Of a stretch of 64,000 nucleotides of DNA, positions 1 through 11,945 are shown piece after piece. Numbering within the stretch: the first letter of the stretch is position 1; each line of letters begins with the position of its first letter. The notes beneath the pieces were generated by a model, which made no database searches, was not told where the DNA came from, and was given only the letters and a program-made list of their open reading frames with translations. The DNA is taken from positions 9,183,001 through 9,247,000 of the forward strand of contig NW_026622963.1 in assembly GCF_023065955.2 (NCBI RefSeq), given 5' to 3'. The translations under genes were made by a program, and so were the position numbers. The stretch comes from Ursus arctos (taxonomy: Eukaryota > Chordata > Mammalia > Carnivora > Ursidae).

Positions 1-3000
1 AGGAAACGTCTTTGAGCTGGATCTATTTCTGAGTCCCCACTCCTCTTGGAGGAGGAAACCATGCTGCCAATGGGGGCAGGGGTGTCTAGAATGGGAAAGA
101 GGCATGAGGGCTGCCCTGAGAACTGAGAGTCACCTTATCCCCACCTGGGGAAGCTGCTGGTGTCATTTGAGGGGGGTTTGGAGTGCCCCCTAGGTTACAA
201 GCCTTTCACAGAGCTCTTCACCCACCCCCCTGGCCTGACCTACTTCACCATGCAAGCCCCTCAGAAGGGTCCCACCCTCGGTCCTTCTGTCTTCATGACC
301 AGAAGAAGGTGTGGCTCCCGCTGCTGGGGTGGGGGCTCCACGGGGAAGCAGGGGGCTGTGGGAGGCAGAACCTTCACTGTCTGAGGTGGGGGGGGGGGCT
401 GTGTGACAGGAGCCGGGAGCCAATGGGTCAGTGGCCAGCTCATTTCCTGTCACTCACCGTAGAAGCTCTAGGATGATCCCTTCTGTATCTTGGGTCTGGC
501 ATTGGGTTGGGGTACATATCATTGGCCAAACCAGGGCATTGTAATACATGTTATATTTTCTGGCCATTTCAACTGTTCACTCTGCCTCCTGACTGCTTAG
601 AGGCCAGGCCGGGATTTCTTACAGTAGCCCCGCCTCCTCCAGCCTCCACAGCCGAGAAGGCCTTGCCACCACTCACCGCACTGTTGGGACAAAGGTCTGG
701 CTGGGGCAGAGGGCTGGCCCTGGTTGTGCCTTTCTTGGATAGAGGGAGTAGATATGAAGCAGGTTAACTGAGGCAGGGATGGGAAAGACTTGCTCGCACC
801 CCTGAAATATGACAGTGGCAGGCTAGAGCTGCGATGTGGTCCCTCTCTGCCCAGGCCCGCATTCTTTCTTGGGAGCAGGGACAGGCGGGAGCCCCTGCTA
901 GCTGTGGAAACTCCCCATGCCAGCACAGGAGCGGCTGCTTCAGGACTGAAGGGTCCAGAGGGGTCTTGGTCCCAGCAAAGTTGCTGTGAGGCCAAAGTAC
1001 TGGGCTCCTCCCCCAGCACCCCCTGATGCTTTGTTCCCCCTGAGCAGCAGCAGGGTGCTCTCCAAACCCCATCCAGCAGCCCCGGGGCCAGGCCTGCCTC
1101 TGCTGGCCCTGCCATCAGCCACGTAGGCACGGCCCGAGCTATAGAGAGCATCCAGGGCTGTCTCCTGGGGACAATATGTGAAGTCCGGCTTCCGACCACG
1201 TGCCAAGCAACCTGAAAGTGGCCGTGCTGTCCCATTCCAGCACAGCTGTTGCCTCAGCTTCCCTCCATTTGAGCAGAGCACCGAGCTCAAGCTCAGAGGG
1301 TGGGGTCTGGGAGGGCTGAAGAGGTCCGGGCATCTGTCTGGAGGAGGCAGGTGGGAGCCGGCTCCTGAGAGCCAGTGGGAATCTGTGTGTGGCGGGCAGT
1401 CAATGGAGAATGCCTGAGGATGGATGAGGAGGGGGGATGCCCTAGTGTGTGTGGAGGCCTTTATTTTAGGGGAGGAAGCAGAAAAGATGCCCCAGCCCAA
1501 GGTAGAAGAAGGGGCAGCTTGTCTGTGTGTGGTGGGGGGGAGGGGGGTGGCTGAGAGACAGGCCAAGAACAAAGGCTTTGTCTTCAGGGAAGGAAAGGGA
1601 TCCCCCTGGGGCCTTTGGGAGCTGGCGCTCCCTGCACTCTGGCCCCCGGCTTCTGTCTCCCGGGCTGCCTGCCTGGCTCCCTTCCTGGGCCTGCGGTCTC
1701 TCCTCCCCCAGTGAGGACTGCACTGCCGGGCTCAGGCTCAGTGCCTTTAGATGGAGTGGGTGCATCCAAGCGGGTGCTGTCCAGGAAGGGGCTCAGAGGC
1801 AGACCGCAAAGGGCAGGGGTGGAGAGACAGGTTTCAGGGCTGGGGTCTGGCCCCAGTCAACCTCTACATTCGCCGCCTTCTCCCTGAGTAAATGGGGCCC
1901 CCTCCAGGGCCTCAGGCCCCTCCTCTGACACCCAGCAGCATGCACATTTCTCCTGGGGCTCTGGGGTCGAGGGATGGGCGCACCGCTGGTCCGCCCTGCG
2001 GCTGCTTCAGAGAGCGGACGCCGTCCTGGGGCAGGTCCATGTGGTCTCCATCTTGATTTCTCAGCATTGCTATACCTCCAGGTCTCCTTCCATTTTCCTC
2101 CACCTCTCTTGATATCTGCTTGCTTCTTTTCTCTCCCTCTTGGACCCATGAAATTCCTGTTAACCTGCTGTCAAACTCACCTTCCTTCTTTTTTCTTCAT
2201 TCCTTTTCTCACGCTCTCCCTCAGCTCCACCTGTCCACACCGTTAGCTCCATGTGCGCTTTGCTCAGAAATATCTCATAACCATCCCTTGGGTCCAATCT
2301 CAAGGTTGCCACCTTAGTTCAGACGCCTCCGGCCTGAACTAAACTACTACAGAAATCTCCAAATGGATCCTCTTCCTTCATTGCCAAAATCTGTTCTCCC
2401 AACTCCATCTCCGTGCTGTCCTCTCCCCCAAGCCTGGCTCCCTGGCACCTCCTCTGTGACTCACACCCTCTCTCCTCCATCCGGGTCTCCCCCACCAGGC
2501 GAGGGGCAAGGAACAGGTGGGCATGTGGCCTGTCAGAGGTAGAGGGGTCAGGGGAGGGGTCGTGGGGACTGGCACTATCAAGGGGCTAGGGGATAGGGGA
2601 GGCTTTACCTAGACTCTTGGAGGAGGCATTGCTGTGACCAGAAACAGAATGGTAGCTGGAAAGAGCCAGGAAAGAATCCAGAGGATGTGCGAAAGCAGCG
2701 CGGCAGGTGGGGGTGGTTGCAAGGACACTCTGGTCACAAGAGGAGAATCAGGCAGAACCAAAGAATTTCTGCATCAAAACCTGTTTTTCGGGGATCAGTA
2801 ATCAAAACTGGGAAGGCCTCCTGTCCACCAGGCACTTTGCCGGGTTTGTCTGCACAGGTGTGGGAGTCGGAGCCCAGAGGGCTGCAGAGGGAATTGGAGC
2901 AGGGGTAGTTTGATCTTGAGAAAGGAGCTACCAAGGCTGGATCTGGGATGAGTTGAGGGTTGAATGGGGAGGGCCTAAGAGAGGACTCCCTGGTCAGGGG

Positions 3001-4404
3001 CAGCCCAGCAAGGGTTCTGAAAACAGGTCCGAAGGGTGTTTCTGGGGTGTGCAATGTAGACTCCCCCTTACCTGCCTTACAAAATCTTTAGCAAACAGTA
3101 TCTTTCTCACTTATGCCCAGGTGTGAGTCCATTCCTTCAGGGAGCCTAGGGGGTTGGGGTTCTGACCTGGGCCATCCCCATAGGGGCAGAGAAAGGCACC
3201 GAGGGTGCAAGGCTAGGAGGAGGAAATCCCAGGAACCTTCCACATTGGCTTCCTTTTGTGATTGGGGGATGTGAGTACAAAGCAAGGTATGGTCTGCTAG
3301 TCCTGGGCAGAAATGGATGGACTTGGCCCCAGAGGAAGGTGCAGGGATGCACAGATGTGTGTAGGGGTGAGTGTGCACGTGGGCTGCAAACACAACATTG
3401 GGACCTCAGGCTGACAGAGATGCGACAGGACCACACGTCAGCATGCACTCCCACCCCCACATACGTGGAGAAAATGCTGCTGGACTGTCAAAGCCAGCAC
3501 AGCGTTGGCCACTGACAGGGACTCTGCTTGCCTGAGGAACTGCCCACAGCCCTGCAAGGACACAGACATCCAGCCGCAGCTCGGGGGGTGCCTTGGCCCA
3601 GCAGGCTCTCTGCTTTCCTCTCCTTGAGGCAATGGCACCAGGATTGACCCATATATTGGACTGCATATGCATCTCCCTGGGGTTCTTGGTTTTATCATAG
3701 GCAGGAGGCCCTGGGAAAGGAAAAAAGACAGAGTAGAAAAGCGTATGTATCACTTAATTTCATTGGTAAAGGATACAATGCCATTTTACACTCCTCCCTG
3801 GTGAAGAGGATCTATAAGTTATTGGTGCCTTAACTAAGACCTTACTCAAGGAGTATGCTTCTAGCCTGGGACACTCTACATCCCTGATCCAAGAATCCGT
3901 GTGGCCCTGGGGCAGCACAATGTGGTGTGCTAATGAAAAGAATCAGAGTACTGAGACTGACCTTTCTGGTGCTTTCTACAGGTTTCTAGAACTTTAATGG
4001 GTCTGTGCAATGTGAGATTTTCATAGTCCATAAAGCCTGGCCTGGCTTTGCACATGTGAACTAGGCATGCTGAACCCTCTGCCCAAGAAACACTAGAACA
4101 TTCACATTAGACAATTATCATCTGTGACCATGGTGATGTCACCAACCCAGGCTTGGGATGATGGCCTCCTCAGCTTCAGAACATGCTGTAGGCCTGGTTG
4201 GAAAGCACCTCAGGCCGGGAACAGCTCTAGACGAAGTCAGCCTAAGCAATACCGTGCTGCTTCTTACATAAGCATCAGTGCCAAGAGGAGGCAGGAGGCT
4301 GAATCAGATGACCTTAGGAGACCCCTTCCTTATATTCCCTGGTTCCATCACCAAAGAGATTTCTGCTGATGTTGGCCATCAGGCATAAAAACTTAAATAG
4401 GAGC
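1..4404. other. GC-rich intergenic DNA, no gene seen
   Basis: No exon, RNA gene or clear transposon is recognised. It has G-runs that could form quadruplexes (385-397 and 1530-1548). The many open frames on both strands overlap each other and have no recognisable protein content. Confidence 0.6.
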
Positions 4405-5235
4405 TATACTGAAAAACAACGATTTGCATTTACTAAGCACTCACTATGTTTTAGATTTTGTGCTAGACACTGGGATCCAACAGGTAACAAAACAGTCATG
4501 GTCCTTCTGTTGGATGGAACCATATGAAGTTGCCCACTTTGTAAGGCTAAACGGCCGAATATTCGACATTTCATGTCTCGATTTAATATTTGAGATGCTC
4601 AGAGGTAGGTGGGAGAGACAGATCAGTGAAGAGGCAACTGCTATATATTGTGAGAAGCTTTGATGGGAAAAAACTTGGGAAACACAGAAACCCCGAGGAG
4701 GAGTGAACCAGGACCAGGGCATCACAGAAGGCTTCCCAGAGGAAGTGGCATTAGTAAGAGCTGAAAGATGGGTAGAGGCAACCAGGTAAGGATGGGGAAT
4801 GAGGAGACAAGGGAAATTTTTAGGGAATAAAATATTCTACCCAGAAAGGCTCAGAGATACAAGAGAACATGGCATATTTGAAGACCTGATGTGGCCAATG
4901 TCCTGAATTCAAAAAGGGGTCTGGGTTCAGATGGAGCTTGAAGTGTAAGCAGGGCAGGATAACAAAGGGCATCCTAAGCCTTGTTAAGAAGTTTGGATTG
5001 GACTTCATTTTGAAGGTAATGGGGAGCCATTGAAAGTTCTAAACAGGAGAGCGATGTGCTCAGATTTGTGCTTTGGAAAGATCCTTCTAGTTTCCAGAGT
5101 GCAGGCAATAGATGAAAAAGGATGATCTCAGAGGTGGGGGGACATTTAGGAGGCTCTCAGGGCAAGAGATGATGATGGATTGAATGTGGGCAATGATGGT
5201 CAATATGGAGAGAAAGTGAAAGAATGACTGAGTGC
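4405..5235 (-). mobile_element. LINE-2 3' region, reverse, long diverged copy
   Basis: TTTGTGCTAGACACTGGGAT then ACAGGTAACAAAACAGTCAT mark the L2 3' end in reverse. GAAGGCTTCCCAGAGGAAGT, AAGAAGTTTGGATTGGACTT, AATGGGGAGCCATTGAAAGT and CAGATTTGTGCTTTGGAAAG continue the L2 plan further in. At ~830 bp it is the longest L2 copy here. Confidence 0.75.
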
Positions 5236-6329
5236 GATAATGCCTGAAAGTTTTCCATTATTTTGTGACTGGAGGATAAGCCAATTTAGGAGGCCATGCT
5301 TCCTCTTCCAGCAGAGCTCCTCAGTGGAGCCGCCATGTTTTTCCACTTACTTTCATCTGTTTTCAGAGGGAAAGACATCAAAGAAAATGGACTGTATTGA
5401 ACTGGAGTTGGGAAGAAAAATCCATGCCATTAATAGGTTGGGCCTGGGGTCAACAGAACTTAGCTCTTTAGGAAGCAGGATGCTACCTCATTCTCCCCCA
5501 TCATGACCTCAATCATGCCTTGCCTGTTGTCATCTGAGTCTCCTTCTTCCCTACCAGCCTCTGAAGCTGGGGGTCCTTCTTTCTTCAGTCTGAATAAACT
5601 CAACCACACCTATGCTTCCACTGACTCAGTCTGGGCTCCTGTTAATGTGCTCTAGTTCATCCTATGAAGAAGTCCTGAGCTTTCCCATGATCCCTCTCAT
5701 GTCATCCCCCCACCTCCAACTCAGCCATGTCTTCTATGCTTTTGAGCACCCATTGGCTCTGAAAGTCTTCTGTTCAAGGACAGCTGATGCCTGGTGGAGC
5801 CAAGAGGGCTAAGTCATAACCTATGGCTTCTGGACCTGCAAGTGAGTTGGGCTCTCCATCACAGACAAACCCATCCCAGACCTGAGCTCTGAGATACCTC
5901 AGGGTCCAGGCGTGGCTCTGTGCTCCCAAGGATATGAGCCTTAACTCCCAGCTGTTCCCAAGCACATGCCCCAGGAGCCACAAAATTCCTTCTCTCATTG
6001 TTGGTCCAAATCAGAGTAAACATTTCCCCCCCAAATGTTCTATCCCTGAGCACTAAGTGTAAGAGGCATGTGAGTGGCAGACAGCTTCTTCAGGTCTGAG
6101 GGCAGGCAGACAGGGCCCTACTCTCACAGCAAGGGTACCCGCCCCAGCACGTCACCCCCAAGGATTCATTAAAGACAAGTGCAGGCCTGAGGACCTTATG
6201 GCTTGTCAGGTTCATCTTCAGGTGAAGCCCTAAGACAAAGGTGAGGGGGAGCTCTGTGCAGAGGAGAGGTGGCTGCCAAGGAGTATCCCCAGTGCCTGGT
6301 CAGCTCCTCATGAATAGTGATCACCAGTG
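5236..6329. other. Intergenic DNA, no gene seen
   Basis: Mixed-composition sequence between the long L2 and an unclassified repeat. Nothing is recognised. Confidence 0.5.
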
Positions 6330-6720
6330 AGGGTACAGCCTTTGGCTATAAGTAAGAGAAAGCTCTGGCCCAACTAGCTCAAACCATAGGTTACTCCAGT
6401 ATCTTGCAAAACAATAAGCCCAAAGTTGGGGTGGGCTCCAGGGGCTCCAGGAGCAGCTCTGGCTCTGCTTTTCCACTATGGGTTTCAAGCCTCTTTTCAG
6501 CTTATTCTGAAAGAGATCAACTCTTCCTGTGTGCTCTTTTAAAATTTTTAAAATCAATGTGGGCACATGGTCCATACCTCTCAGCAGTCTTTCTCTCACA
6601 TCTCACTAGCCAGAGTTGCTCAAATATCCATTCCTAAAACAGCTGGCAAGGAAAATGGGACCACTAAGACTGCCTTCATGAAACCCACATCTTCTAGACC
6701 AGGTCACCCCTGAACACAGC
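6330..6720. other. Probable old interspersed repeat, unclassified
   Basis: AACTAGCTCAAACCATAGGT followed by a drug-label-like order of landmarks (GGCTCTGCTTTTCC, CCAGAGTTGCTCAAATATCC) resembles a family of mammalian MER-type elements that I cannot name. The segment at 8690-9110 looks like the same family. No gene is seen. Confidence 0.35.
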
Positions 6721-6984
6721 CTAGGTGCTATTAGGGGAGAAATGGCTGTTAGGTAGGTTGGATGTTGGGTACGTGACCAACAATGCCTGCTACAGGCAGT
6801 CAGGTGAAAACTCGTTTTGACATTTTCTCTGCACTTGGAAAGAAAAGAGTTACTTTCTTTTTCATTTTTATTTTTTTTAACACTAAAAAAGAAAAGGATG
6901 AGAGAGAGTCATGGCAGGTCAGAGGCTGAACTGGACTGTTGGGCAGAGTTCCTCCCATCCATACTTTCTGCTGCTCACAGCACT

Positions 6985-7110
6985 TTCCTATCCACTGTCT
7001 CATCTGATAACCATAATGACCCTGCGAGCAAGGCAGGGATGTGATTTTTATCTCCATTTGACAGGTGAGGAAGAGGAAACACCAAGAGCTAAAGTGACTT
7101 TCCGAGATCC
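6985..7110 (-). mobile_element. MIR SINE, reverse
   Basis: ACCATAATGACCCTGCGAGC with TCTCCATTTGACAGGTGAGG and AGAGCTAAAGTGACTTTCCG is the reversed MIR core. Confidence 0.72.
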
Positions 7111-7481
7111 CTTCTAGGCACTGTTTTCATTCACACCACCTAGATATACCTGCATGAAATTGTGGCTTATTTTTAGATCTTTTAGGAAAAAGATTCATTC
7201 TCACTGATTACATGATCCCAGATGTCAGCTTCTGGAGTCAAGCATCCAGGTTCTCAGGATATGTCTCAGGATATCCAAGCTTTTTTTTTTTTTCCTCTTC
7301 CACATCATGGAGATGCAAAGATGCCCTTCCTAGTCCTGATCACAAGCCTTTTCTATTAATATGGAAACAGGATGTTTCCCAAACTATCCTTGCCCTCTAA
7401 GAAATGGCACTGTCTTTGGTACCGTCCACTGCTTCCCACCACTTGCTGCCCTTGAAGCCTCTTTTCATCTTCAAGGCTGGA

Positions 7482-7649
7482 CTTTTTTTTTTTTTTTTGA
7501 GGGAGGAGCAAAGGGAGAGAGAGAATCCCAAGCAGGCTCCATGCCCAGTGCAGAGCCTGACACAAGGCTCAATCTCACAACCCTAAGATCATGACCCGAG
7601 CCTAAATCAGGAGTCGGACGCTTAATCGACTGAGCCACCCAGGAGCCCC
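7482..7649 (-). mobile_element. CAN-SINE, reverse orientation
   Basis: Poly-T followed by the reverse-complement SINE body, ending GACTGAGCCACCCAGGAGCC. A 12-bp perfect target-site duplication, TTCAAGGCTGGA, lies at 7470-7481 and 7650-7661. Confidence 0.95.
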
Positions 7650-7862
7650 TTCAAGGCTGGATTCTTAAACCAAGATCTAGAGGGACTATGGGATTATTTC
7701 TAGGGTGGTTATATCAGTCCACCCTAGCATCACTCTTGCTATCCCACTGACAAATACTCTACGGCAGGCAAATTAGGTATTAATTGAAGAACGATTTGCA
7801 AATTCCAGACACATGCTCCCATGTGATTCTGTCTACAGCACTAAACTGTCTACACTCTATTT

Positions 7863-8083
7863 CAAGGGTCAGCAAACTATGACTCACAGCCAAATCTGGC
7901 CTGCCACCTGTTTTAATAAATAAAGTTTAATTGGAACATAACTGTATTCATTTGTTTACTTATTGTCTATAACTGCTTTTGCTTTCCAACAGCAGAGTTA
8001 AGCAACTGAGGCAGAGACTGTATGACCTGCAAAGCCTAAATAATTACTAACTGGCCCTTTGCAGGAAGTAAGCTTCCAGCTCC
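7863..8083 (-). mobile_element. hAT-type MITE (same family as 60178-60398)
   Basis: CAAGGGTCAGCAAACTATGA terminus, AATAAAGTTTAATTGGAACA and TATTGTCTATAACTGCTTT internal parts, and GGCCCTTTGCAG near the far end. Aligned in reverse complement it matches the 60.2 kb copy. It is diverged, consistent with an age that predates carnivores. Confidence 0.78.
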
Positions 8084-8150
8084 TTCTCTAGTTTACTTCC
8101 TTTGGGGCACAAGATTTTTGTTTCGAGTACAATTGTTTTGAGTACTTTTT

Positions 8151-8352
8151 AAAATTTTATTTTATTTTGATTCAATTAATTAACATAAAGTGTATTGTTA
8201 GCTTCAGAAGTAGAGTTCAGTGAGTCATTAGTTGCTATAACACCCAGTACTCATTACATCAAGTGCCCTCCTTAATGCCCATTACCCAATTATCCCTTCC
8301 CCCCCACCCACCTCCCCTCCAGCAGCCCTCAGTTTGTTTCATATGATTAAGA
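8151..8352 (-). mobile_element. Carnivore L1 3' UTR fragment, reverse orientation
   Basis: ATTTTGATTCAATTAATTAACAT, then CACCCAGTACTCATTACATC, CTTAATGCCCATTACCC and CCCTCAGTTTGTTTC are the reverse complement of the carnivore L1 3' end. It is about 200 bp, consistent with a heavily 5'-truncated insertion. Confidence 0.88.
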
Positions 8353-8689
8353 GGCATAGTCCTGTATTATTGATAATTCCCTTTATCCCTACCTTCTCCC
8401 CCTAACTCAGGATGGGGTCTTCCCTCATTTCCTCTGTTTCTGGATAAACAGACTTCCCTACCTGTGTGGGTCCCAGGTCCATCTTCTCTCTTCAAATTCA
8501 AACTACCCTCCTCAAATACTAACTCAGTGGTGTTCTCTGGCCCCTTATCACAGATGTGTCCCAAACTCATCTATTTCAGGCACACGGCATTCTGCTCATC
8601 TTCCTTGAGCCAAGCCACTAGTCTAGACTATGCCAGCAACTAACCAATTAATCGCCAATAGGAGTCTCAAACTTCTTTATTACCTTTTT

Positions 8690-9110
8690 TAGTGTTTTAG
8701 GACTTTTTCAGTTGCGAATAACAGAAATCTGATCCAAATTAGCTTAATTAAAGAAGGATTCTGCTAGAAAGCCCAGAAGCTGATCTTACTGCTCCCAGCA
8801 CTCAGGTGATGCCATCAGAGCTCAGCAGCATGACACCTCTTGGCTCTGTGTCCTCAATACCCTCTTCATTCAGGCAGGCCTGTGCCACGTGGTAGGCAAA
8901 GGGCTGCAAACACACCCACTTCTCAGAGCTTCTCAACACCCCCAGCAGAAGAAACACTGCCTTCCTTCTAACAAAAGAGCCCAGAACTGAGTCTCAGTGG
9001 CTTGGTGGGATCACATGATCATCTCTGAGCCAATCACTGTCCAGGGGAGTGAAATGCTGTGATTGGCCAGGCCTGGGCTATGTGGCAAGGTGGGCGAGGT
9101 GGTGGCTGTG
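8690..9110. other. Probable old interspersed repeat, unclassified
   Basis: GTTGCGAATAACAGAAATCT, CCAAATTAGCTTAATTAAAG, TGGCTCTGTGTCCTCAATAC and CTGTGATTGGCCAGGCCTGG occur in an order that I associate with an old MER-type element. A name cannot be given from memory with confidence. Confidence 0.4.
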
Positions 9111-9429
9111 CAGGTAACTGTCTGGATAGGCAGGCTCGGAGTGTCAGAGAGCTGTTCCCTAGAGGAAAATGTGCCCACTTGATGGAGGAAAAGATGCTGG
9201 CCAAGCAAAGACTATAAATAAACATCTTACCCCACCTACAGGGTTTGTATTACTGCTCCCACAGGGAGTTTCATTTTCTCCTTCTTGGCTGTCTTCTCGC
9301 TGTAACAATGCTTGAGTCTCTCCCAGCTCACGTGATTAAGCCTGTGCTTCGCAGGCTATAATATACCCTCCCTCTTGCCTGTCCCTCCAGCCTTTCCTCC
9401 CACCCTCGCCTTTATCTCTTAAACTCTGG

Positions 9430-9775
9430 CCGTGTCAAGCTTCCACCAGCAATTCCCCAAATGTCCCAAGTCTTCACTGTATCTCTGCACATTCCACTCC
9501 CTCTGCCTTTTTTATTTCATCTGCATGGCACACTTCTGATTCACTGCCCAGATCAAGAATCTCCTCCTCTGAGAAGCCCCTCCCTAAACTCCAGGATGGA
9601 AGAAAGCATTCCCTCATCTGTGTGTACTATCACTGCCCTGCACCAATGTCCTGCTGACCCTCCAATAGGCACTTACCCCACCAGGTTTCTCTCTATTTAT
9701 CTTTGTCTTTTCTTTTAGACCATAGGCTCCCTGAGGTCAGGGACATTTTCAGGAAATGTTTGTTTAATAGAAGCA
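9430..9775 (+). mobile_element. LINE-2 fragment
   Basis: CTCCTCCTCTGAGAAGCCCC, AATAGGCACTTACCCCACC and TAGGCTCCCTGAGGTCAGGG in this order match L2 3' sequence on the + strand. Confidence 0.68.
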
Positions 9776-9904
9776 TCTTTTCAGTGAGCTGGCCTTTGAG
9801 TGGCCTCTCCAACACCAGCCTTGTAGCAATGCCAGTCCCTATAAAATCCCATAGGATTAATGAGAGACCACAGTCTTAAAAGGGAGTTGAAGCCAATTAG
9901 ACAC

Positions 9905-10160
9905 ATTACTAATGAATGCAGTCTACACTTAGTGAACACTTTATGTGTCAAGCCCTATGCTGAGGGTTGAAACCATGGAAGTGATTCAGGCATGTTCCCA
10001 AACTCAGGAAACTCACTGTGTATGGTAGAGAAATGAAGACATATAAGCTGTTTATCTTTTCATTGCTCTCTCTCCAACACCTAGCCTTGTGCCTCACACA
10101 TAATCAATGTTTAATAAACAGTTGATGAACAAAGCGATGAATAAATGAGTAAGGGAAGGA
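9905..10160. mobile_element. Two adjoining LINE-2 3' ends
   Basis: CACTTTATGTGTCAAGCCCT with CCCAAACTCAGGAAACTCAC (9905-10045) is L2 in reverse. CTTGTGCCTCACACATAATC with AATAAACAGTTGATGAACAA (10045-10160) is an L2 3' terminus on the + strand. Confidence 0.6.
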
Positions 10161-10244
10161 ATAAATGCAATGAAAGGTATAGGGAAAGCTCTGCCCGAGC
10201 GTGGGGTAAAAAAAGAGAGCCGGGGGGTATCATGTCATCATCTC

Positions 10245-10445
10245 TAGTTTACTGAGAGTGCCAGGCATTGTGCCAGTTGCTGGGGCTTCAGGGAGAAGGG
10301 ACATTTGTCCCCTATGCTCGGTGATCCCACAGCCCAGGGGCTGAGGCCATATGGGAAAATCAATGCTTACAAGACAGAGTGTGAATTACTGAGCAGAGGC
10401 GCGCTGAGAGCTGTGGTAAGACAATGTGGTAGAGAAGCACAAGGG
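10245..10445 (-). mobile_element. LINE-2 fragment, reverse
   Basis: AGTGCCAGGCATTGTGCCAG with CTTCAGGGAGAAGGGACATT and CAAGACAGAGTGTGAATTAC match the start of a reversed L2 3' end. Similar L2-like text resumes near 10715-10780 (GAAGGGCTTTGTGGAGGAGG). Confidence 0.55.
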
Positions 10446-10451
10446 GGTGGG

Positions 10452-10690
10452 AAAACACTGAATTAATTGATTGAGCAATCAGCGTTTTTCATCATGAGAT
10501 CTCTGTGTTCTCAGCTCTTTCCTGGGTTTTCTGTGGGAGCTCCAAGAAAATCCTAATCCATTTGTCCAAGGAGATTATAATCGACGATGAGGGGAGGGAA
10601 AAAACCATTCATAAGTCACTAAATAAAGAATCAAAATATCGGATCACGCCTGGCTATGTGCTAAATTCACAGAGAGACGCAGAATGTCAC
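10452..10690. promoter_or_regulatory. Possible conserved regulatory element (homeodomain-like motifs)
   Basis: Non-repeat-looking DNA between two L2 fragments. It holds GAATTAATTGATTGAGCAAT, which includes the palindrome TGATTGAGCAATCA (10468-10481), and AGATTATAATCGACGATGAG. These resemble PBX/HOX and other homeodomain sites. Function is inferred only. Confidence 0.3.
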
Positions 10691-11133
10691 AGAAGGGAGA
10701 ACGCAGGTTCACAGTGAGCCCGGGGGGTTGGGAAGGGCTTTGTGGAGGAGGATAATTCTAGAAGGGAAGCTCTGGGGGACTAGGGATCTCTGAGGGTCTC
10801 CAATGCCAGGCTGGGACCTTTCAGACATTTATAGTTTACTTTGTAGGCAGCATAGCATATGGAACTGGGGAAGATCATGATTAGATATGGATTTCAGAAA
10901 AACAACTCAGGGACATAATATAGAGAATGGGGGAGGGAGATGGGGAGACAAGAAGGAATATGGGGGTGGGGGAACGAGTGAGGAGCCCTTGCCATAGCAC
11001 CAGTGAAAGGTCATGATGACCTCAACCACATCCTTCAGTTGAGATAACCTGGCTCCCAGCAGTTGACTGGCCATTTCAAACAGTCCCTTTTCCTCAGCAC
11101 ATGGGCAAGGGAAGGTTTCTTGGCGGGTCTAAT

Positions 11134-11250
11134 TTACTCATTCATTCAACAAATATTTATTGTTCTAAACACAGATCTAGGCACTGCGGATAGAACTGTG
11201 ATCAAAACAAGAGTCCCTGCCTTTGTGGGGCTTGTATCCTATTAGTTAGT
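11134..11250 (-). mobile_element. LINE-2 3' end, reverse
   Basis: TCATTCATTCAACAAATATT followed by TCTAGGCACTGCGGATAGAA and CCTGCCTTTGTGGGGCTTGT is the classical reversed L2 terminus. Confidence 0.82.
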
Positions 11251-11787
11251 CAACTGTTACGGTAGATTGCTCCCAGGGAGAGAAGAAAGCTGGTCCCGAG
11301 TTGCCATTCAGAGCAGGACATCTGGGAGGTTCTCTTGGCAAGCAGTCAGCTTCCCCCCCAACACACCCCTCTCTCCCACAGTCCCCTTGGCTAATAAGCC
11401 ATGTGATTCTTCCATTTTATCCCATTTAATCCTGATCCCCAGCAGAGCTTAATGAGGTGGATGGTGGTGCCCATTATGCAATGAGAATGCTCGGGCAAGG
11501 ACTCTCTGGGACGCCGCAGGCAATGGCTTCCCTTACAGGGCACTGAGGCAGGGGGCATCGGTGGGAGGATGCTGCTGTACGTCAGGCAGGGAGTTTGTGG
11601 TGAGGCCCTGTCCCAGGCAGGGGAAGGCCTCCTCGATGCCTAAGTTGGTCCATGGATACCTGGGGTGGGCCACATATCTCACCACAAACAACTGTGATGG
11701 CCACAAAATTCTAATCAGACTCAGGCCATCAGGATCTAAGACTATAACTGTGATGCAGAAAACACGCAAAATAACCAGGCAGCCTTT

Positions 11788-11945
11788 GTAATTAACTTCC
11801 GCTCCCTTCCAGCAGTCATTTGGAGTTAATGGTTTCTTAATTCAGTGCTCATTTGGTGACTTTAATTTCCAATTAATTTTGCCGATTTTCCTCCGAGGTG
11901 CTCATGGTGTGATAGAAATTCCTGCATGGTTAAATCCCCACCACA
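11788..11945. promoter_or_regulatory. Possible conserved regulatory element (TAATTA cluster)
   Basis: AT-rich, complex sequence in a GC-rich setting, with GTAATTAACTTCCG, GGAGTTAATGGTTTCTTAAT and TCCAATTAATTTTGCCG. Homeodomain-type cores (TAATTA, TTAATG) recur over 150 bases and no repeat landmark is seen. Confidence 0.35.

Noticed and set aside
597..1572. Overlapping minus-strand frames of 212 and 210 codons
   Set aside because: They overlap each other in different frames in GC-rich DNA and are rich in Pro/Ser/Gly without a domain. Both look like chance frames.
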